From the NCBI GenBank assembly GCA_963575745.1, contig CAUYUJ010001314.1, forward strand, positions 197,494 through 261,493: a DNA stretch of 64,000 bases, given 5' to 3'. The DNA comes from Prorocentrum cordatum. Taxonomy: Eukaryota; Sar; Dinophyceae; Prorocentrales; Prorocentraceae. A program made the translations under genes and the position numbers. Of this stretch, positions 22,935 to 31,096 are shown piece by piece. Position 1 is the stretch's first letter, and every line of letters begins with the position of its first letter. Below the pieces are notes generated by a model. It searched no databases. It was not told the DNA's origin and saw only the letters and a program-made list of their open reading frames with translations.

Positions 22935-23590
22935 AGCATTCGTTGCTATGCTATGCCATGCTATGCTGCGCTATGTTATGCTATGCTATGCTATGCTGCG
23001 CTATGCTATGCTAAGCTATGCTATGTCACGCTGTGCTACGCTATGCTATGTTATGCTATGCTATGCTATGCTAAACTGCGCTATGCTATGCTACGCTATG
23101 CCAAGCTAAGGTAAAGCTAAGCTAAAGCTAAGCTAAAGCTAAGCTAAGCTAGCCCTCTAGGCAGAGCCTGGGTAGGGAATTACACCCATGCTAATGCTAT
23201 GCTTCGCGGTGCTGTGCTGTGCTGTGCTGTGCTGCGCTATGCTGTGTTATGCTTTGCTGCGCTATGCTGGGCTTTACTATGATATGCTGTGCTGCGCTGT
23301 GCTGTGCTACGCTCTGCTTTGCTATGCTGTGTTCTGCTATGCTAGAGCTCGGCGAAGCTAAGATGAAGGTAAGCTAAGCTAAGATAGACCTGATCTAAGA
23401 TGAAGCTTAGCTCAGCTAAGATGAAATAAGCGAAGCTAAAATGAGATAAGCAACGCTAAGGGAACGTCACTAGGGCGGGGCGGATCCTGGGGAACCGCCC
23501 GGGGCGGGGGGCACTGCCGGCCCTTTATGCGCACAGGGTACGAACCCTTCTAGGCAGAGCCTAGGTAGGTAACTTACGAAGCCTTGACCC
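22935..23590 (+). repeat. Low-complexity GCTAT-type insert within the copia element
   Basis: GCTATGCTATG and GCTAAGCTAAG degenerate pentamers/decamers cover 22950-23450, with a GC-rich island at 23470-23530. A ~30-bp direct repeat, CCTCTAGGCAGAGCCTGGGT and its variant CTTCTAGGCAGAGCCTAGGT, occurs at about 23152 and 23549 and brackets the second half. No coding frame continues through it, so it separates the zinc segment from the integrase and looks like a later insertion or expansion. Confidence 0.85.
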
Positions 23591-23594
23591 AAGC

Positions 23595-24219
23595 GTGGTA
23601 CCACGCGAAATGAGGAAACTACATTTGCGTTGGTTCCATGCTAAAGAGCTTAAGATGAGGCTCAGATCAACCAAAGCCGGTCTGGACAGCATCAGGCTCA
23701 GCCTGATCAAAGGCGTCTGTGACACGCGTCGGGAGTGCAGGGCTCGGGACATGCCGGGGCATGCCGTTATGCCATCTACTGCACTACCTGGCAAGTTCAA
23801 TGAAGACGTCGAATGCGACCTTCTGTTCAACAAACAGGAACACAATCTATTTCATCGTTGATCGTTGTATTCGATATGCCACTGGAGTGGAAATACCAGA
23901 TAATCTGCTGACCAGTATCTTAGATGCGTATCATCAGTGCTGGATGCAGTTCGGACCTGCCAAAGTACTCTACTCCGATGGGGAGGGTGCCCTTAATAAC
24001 GACATTGCAAAGGCAGTCCTTCAGGCAAAAGGCACTGAGCTGAGGATGCGCGCGCGTGGACAAAGCGCTATGGCAATCGAAGCCAGAAATGACAGAATAC
24101 GTCATCTACCTCATGTCATGGAAACTGAACTCAAAAGGTTTGACATGCCTCTTGTTTTCACACGACTACTGCACGAAGCCCGGTTTGCCGTCACCGTCTA
24201 CAGCGAGGTGTCTCCATAA
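23595..24219 (+). pseudogene. Integrase: zinc-binding N-terminus and DDE core
   Basis: Copia-type integrase, frameshifted once near 23845 (frame 3 to frame 1). The N-terminal part has H-L-R-W-F-H and a downstream C-D-T-R-R-E-C, a plausible HHCC zinc site. The catalytic core reads I-V-D-R-C-I-R-Y-A-T-G (first Asp), V-L-Y-S-D-G-E-G-A-L (second Asp) and M-A-I-E-A-R-N-D (Glu), with 33 residues between the second Asp and the Glu, close to the usual D,D-35-E spacing. The enzyme would insert the element's cDNA into the genome. It lies upstream of RT, which sets the copia order. This copy is non-functional because of the frameshift. Confidence 0.8.
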
Positions 24220-25171
24220 TGCCTCGTTTGGACGGCAATCGGCAATGCTTCCTGACCTGCCTGTTCTGGATCATGAACAGCCAACAGAAACGTCTGACCA
24301 TTCTCGAGAACAGGTGATACGCAGGGTAGGCATTGAAGCTATCGCACAGGCTACTGCAGTAGCCAAGACCAATCGTGCACTACGTACTAAGACGATTGTC
24401 ACCAGTCAGCATTACTACGATGCAGAAGATTTGGTTGACTATCATCGACTGGGAAGGCTGGAGTGGCCCGTTCCCAGTTGTACGGCATGGTCCCGACAGT
24501 GGTCAAGTCATCATTCGAGTGGGAAGTCGCGATGTACAAGTCCATTATGGCGACGCACGACATTCACTTTAGAGATTGGCTCTGACAGCACTGCGTTGCG
24601 GACAGTGTTGACTTTTGTTGCCAGTTTACCTGCGGGGAGACCTGCTATGACATTTGGTGATGTCCCGACCAGAAGGGGATCACTTCAGATGACCAGCGCA
24701 TTCTGCATCGAGAATGTAGTCTCTGTTAGGTTAGCTAATAAGAGTATTCACAAGTTACCTCCGGTGGCTTATGATGATAGTTGCACCTTGGTCCATGATG
24801 ACAATGATGTGCATCCAGGCTTGCGTTGCTATGAAGCAGAAGGTACTGCCCTCAATATTCATGGTATAACTGGATCAGCACATTCGAGAATCTTTCAGTG
24901 CCTGCAGTCTACTAAACCTCAGGCGGGCTTTGACCAGGATATGACAAAGTTTGAGGAATTGGCGGACATACCGACGCAAGACGAAAACGCCAGAGAAGCC
25001 CCGGAAGCCGAACCACCACAGGAGGATGGACGGCTTCCTACGATATATGTGGAGTCGGAAGCGAACCTTGAGGCGCACATATGGAAGTGTGGTTCGCAGA
25101 ATTACGTGAAGAAAGGGAACTACTGGAGGCAAATCCATTCGATGATCTTCGCACTGTACCCACACACATGA
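24056..25171 (+). pseudogene. Integrase C-terminal region and Pol linker
   Basis: Frame-2 ORF of 371 codons whose first part is only a shadow of the integrase core. From about 24240 it reads as real Pol sequence (L-P-D-L-P-V-L-D-H-E-Q-P then a helical Ala/Thr/Lys region). At 24440-24570 the better reading is frame 3, with E-G-W-S-G-P-F-P-V-V-R and G-Q-V-I-I-R-V-G, a beta-rich block like the C-terminal DNA-binding domain of retroviral and copia integrases. After that frame 2 resumes as an acidic linker to the RT, with one hairpin motif (24632, A-G-R-P-A). Confidence 0.6.
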
Positions 25172-25487
25172 TCGCCGATAACAGTGCGCTGGTCACCGTA
25201 GCTGCATGAAGAACGGCGGGGGCACCTGCCTAAGTAGGGCTACCCGCGCGACTCCGACATCGAGACGTATCTTGTCCTATTATGCACTACGGTCGAAGAC
25301 CGCAGCTACGGATTGGACTCGGACGAAAATGGTCAATATGTAGATCCCTGCGCCACGGCAGAAGTGACAAAGGTAGTCCTATCCGAACGACAACGCAGGA
25401 TATTCGACGTCGACCGTGTAACCGCCATGCGAGTATGTCACTGCCGCTGCAAAACGAACTGCGGTTGTCAATTAAGACGACCTCCTT

Positions 25488-27164
25488 GTGAAGGCCGACA
25501 TCCGGGCGGATTCCGAGAAGGTATCACAGGCCCTACACACTGAATTCAAGACATGGTTTGACCCCAAGTGTTTCAAGATGCAAGATAAAGCGTCAAACAT
25601 CATGACTTCGAGATGCGCACATAAACGGAAGTTCGTGAAGAACGAAAAGGGCGAGATGGAAGGTGCCATCAGATTTCGCTTGGTGCGTCGGGGTTTCGTT
25701 GACGTCGAAGCTTTTGACGCGGAAACCCGCTCAGGAACAGCGCGGCGGTCGATCCAGGGATTACTCGCGAGCGCGGCAGCGTGCGAGAAGCAATGGATCA
25801 TTGCTTCCCCTGACATCAACATGGCTTCCTGGAAGGATTAACCTGCCAGGAACTTGCTGAGGCAACTGGTGAGAAGGAACGCGTGGTGTGATTTACCTTG
25901 CCGCCTGGCCGGCAACGGTGCGTCGATCCCTTCCAGGAGTTGAGCACTGCGACGAGTCGAAGCACTGCCTGCAGTGCCTCAAGCCAAGCACCGGCACCAA
26001 GGACGCACCCGGAGCTATCTCACTGAAACTCAGAAGGACCACGAGAGGCTCTGGTCTCAGACCCACGCCCTGCGGCAAGGAGTTCGAGACGAGCAGTGAC
26101 CTGCTCACAGATGACATTACTATGGCCGGCGCTGAGGGCACCATTGACATGTGCGTCAAGTGCGTAGATGGCACTTTTGGTAAGTGTAAACTCAGCAAAC
26201 ATACATATACCAATGGTGCTGTGAGGTACACGTAGGATGGCGACGGCAATGTCACATTGTACCGAGATGCATGCATCCAACAGCTCCGTCCTATACAACA
26301 TCCTGAACTCACCGGCGCAGACGCTGCCGCCAAGGCATCCAAGATGGTCGCGGACATGTTCGCCAGCCTCAGAGGCGCATTGGCTTACGCATTAATCACC
26401 CAAGTCTGGTGGGTGGTATATGTGGTCTCTCTACAACGCGCCCAAGTACCGACCAACATGCAAGTGCGACGACTAGATACCAGGAAGCTGCAGGCCTGCC
26501 CGAAGAAGATCATCTTTCAATCGATGGCTCCAACGGGCGAAGTTGACCTGCGCAGCGACTCCAGCTATCCACGCCTGAGCGGAGATGCTGATGGCGATTT
26601 CAATGGCTACGGTATTCGCGGGGCAAACCTGCTACGGCGAGGAACCACGCCATCCGGTAAGCCTGTCGCCCATTTGATCGATGCGCACTGCAAGTCTCGC
26701 CGCTTGCAGGCCCGCTCGAGCTATTCAGCAGAGACACTTGCAGCAGCCCGCAACTTGGAGGACTGCTATCCCACGACTGTAACTCTGCACGAGCTCCATG
26801 CAGGTCCGTTGATCCCTACTCAGTTGCAATGCATACTTGAGATGGGTGGCCTGAGCATTAAGGTCACTTCGACCATAGATGATGAATCGGTTTCAAGTCC
26901 TTGTCAAGCAAAGACCTGAATAATCTGACTGAGTGTCCTCTTTTAGGACACGTCAGTTGGATGCGACAGACGATGGAGCGAGGCATCGTGCATAGCATTC
27001 AGTGATGCGACACTCGCGACATGACCGCGGACGGTCACACAAAGGGGAGCATTGATAGAGATATGCTCCTGCAGGTCATGGGAGGTAAGCAATCCTTCAA
27101 GCGTGATCTAAAGCGTGATACTCCATGTCGGGCTGGCCAGGCAACTTTGTTTGCGGCCGCCTGA
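25488..27164 (+). pseudogene. Reverse transcriptase and RNase H of the copia element
   Basis: Pieces in frames 3 and 1. RT starts at about 25488 with a basic region (I-R-F-R-L-V-R-R-G-F). Motif A is I-A-S-P-D-I-N-M-A-S-W at about 25800. After a frameshift at 25842 motif B-like sequence appears (C-L-K-P-S-T-G-T-K-D-A-P), and motif C is L-L-T-D-D-I-T-M-A-G with the Asp pair at 26110-26115. RNase H shows L-R-S-D-S-S-Y (Asp codon 26557), Y-S-A-E-T-L-A-A-A (Glu) and T-I-D-D-E-S-V (Asp). The C-terminal part continues past the stop at 26919 as C-D-T-R-D-M-T-A-D-G-H-T-K-G, after one more TGA, to the final stop at 27162-27164. This Asp-Met-x-x-Asp-x-x-T-K-G end is typical of copia RNase H. Several inactivating changes are present. 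Confidence 0.85.
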
Positions 27165-27309
27165 AGAGTAATCGCATGCACAGCAATGTGCTTGCAAGGA
27201 AGTTTGCTTGCGGGTCCACCTTTCTTACGGCCCCGCCTTTTGCTGCCTTCTGTACATAGTATCTGGTGCATCGTGGCGGCGGACTCACGTTTCGTTTCCC
27301 TTCCCCCCC
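27165..27309 (+). other. 3' untranslated region of the copia element
   Basis: Short non-coding segment between the Pol stop and the 3' LTR. No clear polypurine tract is visible: the bases before the LTR are pyrimidine-rich (TTTCCCTTCCCCCCCG). The tract may be lost or lie slightly upstream. Confidence 0.5.
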
Positions 27310-27600
27310 GACTCTGAAGTGAGCTGGAACAAAGGCGAGAGATAGCGAGCGTTTGTCCGCTGCTGTTTCTGCTCCAGCGGCCGGCCGCCAACATTTGACT
27401 GCGCCTCATTGTGAGGCATACTACTTGCCATCGAGACCGAAAACACCCTTCGCTTGAGATGGCCCGTCGCTCCCGCGACGCCCGTCGCTCCCGCGACGAC
27501 CTCCTACGACTGGGACTATCGCTACTGCGATACGACGAAGCAGGAGCTGTGTTTCGCCTAAGGCGTAGCTTCTGGACGGGCCTACTGGCCCCCTTCAAAC
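27310..27600 (+). repeat. 3' LTR of the copia-order element
   Basis: Partner of 11501-11756. It contains an 18-bp tandem duplication (CCCGTCGCTCCCGCGACG region, 27466-27500) and a CTGCTGTTTCTGCTC insert near 27360 that the 5' LTR lacks. It is directly followed by the minisatellite that also precedes the 5' LTR. Confidence 0.9.
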
Positions 27601-30525
27601 TTGTTGGCCTGTCATTGGGCCGTCTTGGAGGCCTTTTGGGCGATGTTGGGGGCCTCTTGGGTTGTCTGGGCCATCGGGGGGCTGAAAAGAAGAAAATACC
27701 ACAATCCTTCAAACACCGAAGGGACATCAATGATTTTGGTCTCTTCGTGCCCTCCTGGTGGAGCTCTTGGAGGCCTAGTGGGGCCTTCTTGGGTAGTTTT
27801 AGGCCATCTTGGAGCCATCTTGGGCCGTGTTGGAGGTTTCTCGGACGAACTTGGAGGCATCTTGGACTCTCTTGGGCCGTCTTGGAGGCTATCATGGGCC
27901 ATCTTGGGCGAACCTGGAGGCCATCTTGAGCCATTTTGGGCATCTTGGAAGCAATCTTGGAGCCATCTGGAGCAGGAACAACTTTTGGAACCACCCTTTC
28001 TGGGCCATTCCGGGATCCCGGCGGGCGGGGCCGAACCCCCTCTTGGAGTTCTTTTGGGACAAGAGCCAACACCAAAAGCGACAGGATTCAAAACGTCTTG
28101 GATGCCATTTTGGTCGTCTCGGAGGTCATTTTGGCAGTCTTGAGGTATATTGGAGAACATCTTGACCGTTGTTGAGCCCTCTTGGGCCGTCTTGGGGCCC
28201 TCTTGGGGCTGGCTTGAAGGCTTCTTGGGCCGTTCTGAAACCATATGGGAGGCCTCTGGGACTAGTTTGGGGACTCCTTGGGCCGTCCTAGACGGTCGGA
28301 ACACCAAAATCGAGGAAAAGCCAACATCTTTCAAAAACCTTAGGACCGTGGAAGATTTTGGCTCCCTCGGGCCTTCCTGGAGCACATCTTGGACTCCTCT
28401 GGGGCAATCTTGGAACCTCTCGGGCCCATCTTGGATCATCTTGGCCGCCTTAGCGGCCGTCTTGGCCGTCTTGAAGCTCATCTTGATTGTGTTGGAAGCA
28501 TCCTGGAGGCCATCTTGGCCGTCTTGGAGACCGTCTTGGGCGTCTTGGAGGTCTCTGGAGCCGTCCTGGCGCCCTCTTGGGGCCGTTTTGGGGGCCTCCT
28601 GGGCCGTCATGGGGCCATCTTGGAGGCCTCTTGGGCGCTCTGGGGGCGATCTTTCGGGCTCATTGGGCCGTCGTGAGCCGTCGGAAGGCTCGAAAAGAAC
28701 AAAAGCCCACATCCTTACAACATTCCAGGATAACATGGATTTTGACCTTTTCGGGCTCTCGTGGAGGACCTCTTGGAGGCCTCTTGGGCCGTCTTGGCCT
28801 CTGGGGCTGTCTGGGGCCGTCTGGGAGGTTTCTTGTGCGAACTTGGAGGCATCTTGGACTCTCCTGGGCCGTCTTGGAGGCCATCTTGGACCATCTTGGG
28901 CGAACCTGGAGGCCATCTTGGGCCATCTTGGCGATCTTGGGAGCAATCTTGGAGCCATTCGGGGCAGGAGCAACTTTTGGAACCACCCTTTCGGGACATT
29001 CCGGGACCCCGGTGGGCGGGGCCGAAACCCCTCTCGGAGTTCTTTTGGAAGAAAACCTCAAGGCCAAAAGCGGAAGGATTCAGCACGCCGGGCACCCTTG
29101 TGATGAATCAACAGGGAGCGGCGGATCGAAGACGCCTACGGCGAATCACCGCCGCCCCCTGCCTTTGTGGAAGCGCCTATGTGGCCGAACGTTGGGGCCA
29201 GACCTGCCAAGCTATCGGACCATGTGTTCCCCGAATCGGTTTGGAAAGCCTTCGGGGAACACGCGGGCATCTTGAAGGTCATCTTGGCCGCCTGGAGGCC
29301 ATTTTGACCCTTTCGGGCCTTCTTGGAGGACGTCTTGGAGGGCTCGTGGGCCGTCTTGGAGGCCATCTTGAGCGTCTTGGAGGCCTCTTGGGCAGTCTTG
29401 GGGGCCTCTTGGGGCTGTCTTGGGCGCCTCTTGGGCCGTTGTGGGGCCATCTTGGAGGCCTCTTTGGCGATCCTTGGGCGATCTTTGGGAGCTCTTGGGC
29501 CGTATCGGGCCGTCGGAAGGCCGAAACGAAGCAACTGTCAAATTCTTTCAAAAACCTTAGGAAAATCACTCTTTTGGCCCTTTCTGGCCTTCCTGGAGGC
29601 CCTCTTGGAGGCCTCTTAGGCCGTCTTGGGCCAGCTGCGAGCCACCTTCGGCCATCTTGGTGGGCTCCTGGCCCGTCTGACGCCGTCGGAAGCCGTTTCG
29701 GGGGCCTTTCTGGGCAGATTTGGGGCCCTCCTGGGGTGCTCCAGGGCCGTCTTAGAGGCCATCTTGGGCGTCTTCGAGGCCTCTTGGGCCGTCTTGGCGC
29801 CCTCTTGGGGCCGTCTTGGGGGCCTCTTGGGCAGTCATGGGGCCATCTTGGAGGCCTCTTGGGCGATCTTGGGGCGGCCTTGGCGGCCTCTTGGGCCGTC
29901 ACGGGCCGTCGGAAAGCCGAAAAGGCGCAAATGCCACCTTCAAAATCCTAGGGAAAATCAAGGATTTTGGCCTCGTCGGGCCTTCCTGGAGGAACTCTTG
30001 GAGGCCTCTTGGGCCGTCTAGGCCTCTTGCGGCCCTTTTGTGCCGTCTTAGACCATATTGGGGCCATCTTGGGCCGTCTTGGATACTTCTTGGGGCCATT
30101 TTAGCCGTTTTGGAGGCCATTTTGGCTGTCTTGGAGGCATCTTGCAGGCCATCTTGGGCCATCTTCGCGTTTGTTTGAGGATGTCCCGAGCGAAACGGCC
30201 GTTTTTGGCGATGGCAAAACCGAGAGGGTTTAACACGCCAGGCACCCCTTTGATGAATCAAAAGGGGGCGGCGGATCCTAATGGCCCTTGACCCATCCCG
30301 CCACCGTGCCTGGGTTGTGGGTCTGAGGCCTCTTGTATGTGTTGGGGTGTCGTGGGGAGCTCTCGGGGGCCTCGTGGAGGCGGTTTGGGCGCCTCTTGGG
30401 GGCCTCTTGGGGCCTCGTGGGATATCTTTTGGGCCTCTTGGAGACCTCTTGGGCGCGTCTTGGGCGCCTCTTGGGACTTCTTGGGGCCTCTTGGCCTCTT
30501 GGGGCCTCCTGGGGGCTTCTCGGGG
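27601..30525 (+). repeat. 21-bp-periodic minisatellite, main block (~2.9 kb)
   Basis: Degenerate tandem units such as GGCCGTCTTGGAGGCCTCTTG, with CATCTTGGAGGCC, TGGGGCC and TCTTGGGCC variants. Units of 21 bp and multiples keep frames open on both strands, so minus-strand ORFs up to 453 codons and plus-strand ones up to 396 codons (Ser-Trp-x-x-Leu heptads) arise without being genes. A higher-order duplication is clear: about 27820-28100 matches 28812-29095 at an offset of 992 bp, including CAACTTTTGGAACCACCCTTTC-like (27977, 28968) and GGCGGGGCCGAA blocks. Non-minisatellite inserts are the dispersed repeat at 29124-29272 and a module at 30177-30290. Confidence 0.9.
29124..29272 (+). repeat. 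Dispersed ~150-bp repeat, copy 2
   Basis: Second copy of 11061-11222, again directly left of minisatellite units. It is preceded at 29085-29123 by CACGCCGGGCACCCTTGTGA and TGAATCAACAGGG, a block also found at 30233-30272 as CACGCCAGGCACCCCTTTGA and TGAATCAAAAGGG. Confidence 0.85.
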
Positions 30526-30531
30526 CACACA

Positions 30532-30600
30532 TGTTATATTTTACATAGTGAAGCATGTGCAGAAGCGCAGAAGGGCCGTACTTGTGTCGGCTCAAGCTCT
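30532..30600 (+). repeat. A1 split direct repeat
   Basis: 69 bp beginning TGTTATATTTTACATAGTGA and ending GTCGGCTCAAGCTCT. It matches 36848-36916 except A/C at one site. It marks the 5' end of the YR element; minisatellite sequence lies directly to its left. Confidence 0.92.
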
Positions 30601-30611
30601 CATTTCACCAG

Positions 30612-31094
30612 ATGCAACACAACATCTGGTGGGAAGGTCTGAAGGATTCTTTCGTAGTAGGCATCCACTACTACACGGCCTCGCTGGCAGCGGTCTGCCC
30701 CGCCTGCCCCGAGGCTCACTTTCCCAGCCTCCCATCCTGCCCATCTCTGAGCTGCGGGGACTGCCGCTGCCCTGAGGGCACGTCGATCCCGCACGTGGCC
30801 GCCACTGGGGCCTTCATCGCCGTGGGCTTCCTGTCCTTCGGGCTGGTGGTGGGCAGTCTCATCGGCTTCCTCGCTGGCCGGCTGCTGCCGGCACTGGCCT
30901 GCCCGCGGCGTTCCGCAGGCGCAGGCGTGGCGGGGCCGGCGTCGCCGGCCCACGTGCCAGCAAGCGTGGCGGCCGCCCTGCCGGACGTGCCGCCCCAGCC
31001 GACCTCTGAGGTGGGGGAGGACTTCGCCGCTGAGGCGCGGGCTCAGGCAGCTGCCGTGCGCGAGAGGCGCGCCGCCGCGGCCCACCGCGGCTAG
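30612..31094 (+). CDS. Small Cys-rich single-pass membrane protein (ORF0 of the YR element)
   Basis: Not a family I can name. The frame is open from 30555 (an ATG inside A1) to TAG 31092-31094. I prefer the first ATG beyond the repeat, at 30612, giving 160 codons. A cysteine cluster (V-C-P-A-C-P-E, then S-C-P-S-L-S-C-G-D-C-R-C-P) is followed by a clear membrane helix of about 25 residues (A-F-I-A-V-G-F-L-S-F-G-L-V-V-G, then I-G-F-L-A-G) and an Ala/Pro/Arg-rich, probably cytosolic tail. The stop is two bases before the Gag ATG (31097), so the two ORFs are tightly packed. A membrane protein is unusual in a YR retrotransposon. It may be an accessory protein or a host-derived passenger. Confidence 0.55.
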   Translation: MQHNIWWEGLKDSFVVGIHYYTASLAAVCPACPEAHFPSLPSCPSLSCGDCRCPEGTSIPHVAATGAFIAVGFLSFGLVVGSLIGFLAGRLLPALACPRRSAGAGVAGPASPAHVPASVAAALPDVPPQPTSEVGEDFAAEARAQAAAVRERRAAAAHRG

Positions 31095-31096
31095 GC

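Larger units (their letters stand above)
12848..25229 (+). repeat. Interspersed 14-nt hairpin family (GCRGG-loop-CCYGC) encoding A-G-x-P-A
   Basis: Twenty clear copies start at 12848, 13526, 13716, 14632, 15205, 17051, 17225, 17864, 17891, 18395, 18497, 18524, 19613, 19637, 19902, 21476, 22704, 22818, 24632 and 25216. Typical copies are TGCAGGGCAACCTGCA and GCGGGGAAACCCGC. Leaving out 14632, whose first base differs, the variable stem pair is A-T in 7, G-C in 4 and G-T wobble in 8, never A-C. Ten of these 19 loops are GNRA tetraloops (GCAA seven times; GAAA, GAGA, GCGA). Nearly all are read as Ala-Gly-x-Pro-Ala in a local ORF. All lie on the coding strand. I saw no reverse-strand copies in the element and no clear copy elsewhere in the window. 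Degenerate versions occur at 13019, 14085, 15625, 20097, 20708, 25234 and 26618. Confidence 0.85.
11501..27600 (+). mobile_element. 16.1-kb degenerate Ty1/copia-order LTR retrotransposon
   Basis: Bounded by direct LTRs (11501-11756 and 27310-27600), with a tRNA primer site next to the 5' LTR. Domain order on the plus strand is Gag with CCHC knuckle, RING-like segment, retropepsin, methyltransferase-like segment, HHCC/DDE integrase, RT, RNase H. Integrase ahead of RT is the Ty1/copia arrangement. At 16 kb it is about three times a typical copia element. The excess is the 13.7-19.0 kb and 19.5-22.7 kb segments plus a ~0.6-kb low-complexity insert at 22.9-23.5 kb. Frames switch among 1, 2 and 3 and in-frame stops are common, so this copy is dead. 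LTRs have diverged and differ by indels, which argues against a recent insertion. LTR boundaries are accurate to about 5 nt, and a target-site duplication was not resolved. Confidence 0.9.

Noticed and set aside
26602-26612. Reverse-strand 11-nt match (AATGGCTACGG) to the DinoSL
   Set aside because: Lies inside the RNase H region of the copia element and is not extended. Expected by chance.
26618-26632. Additional hairpin-family member GCGGGGCAAACCTGC
   Set aside because: One extra loop base, and it lies in the RNase H domain where the residues look like ordinary domain sequence. Listed only as degenerate.
27612-28973. 453-codon minus-strand ORF and long plus-strand ORFs with Ser-Trp-x-x-Leu heptads
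   Set aside because: Product of the 21-bp-periodic minisatellite. No complexity, no conserved motif, and open on both strands.
30116-30127. 12-nt match (GCCATTTTGGCT) to the DinoSL
   Set aside because: It is one variant unit of the minisatellite, and flanking bases do not extend the match.
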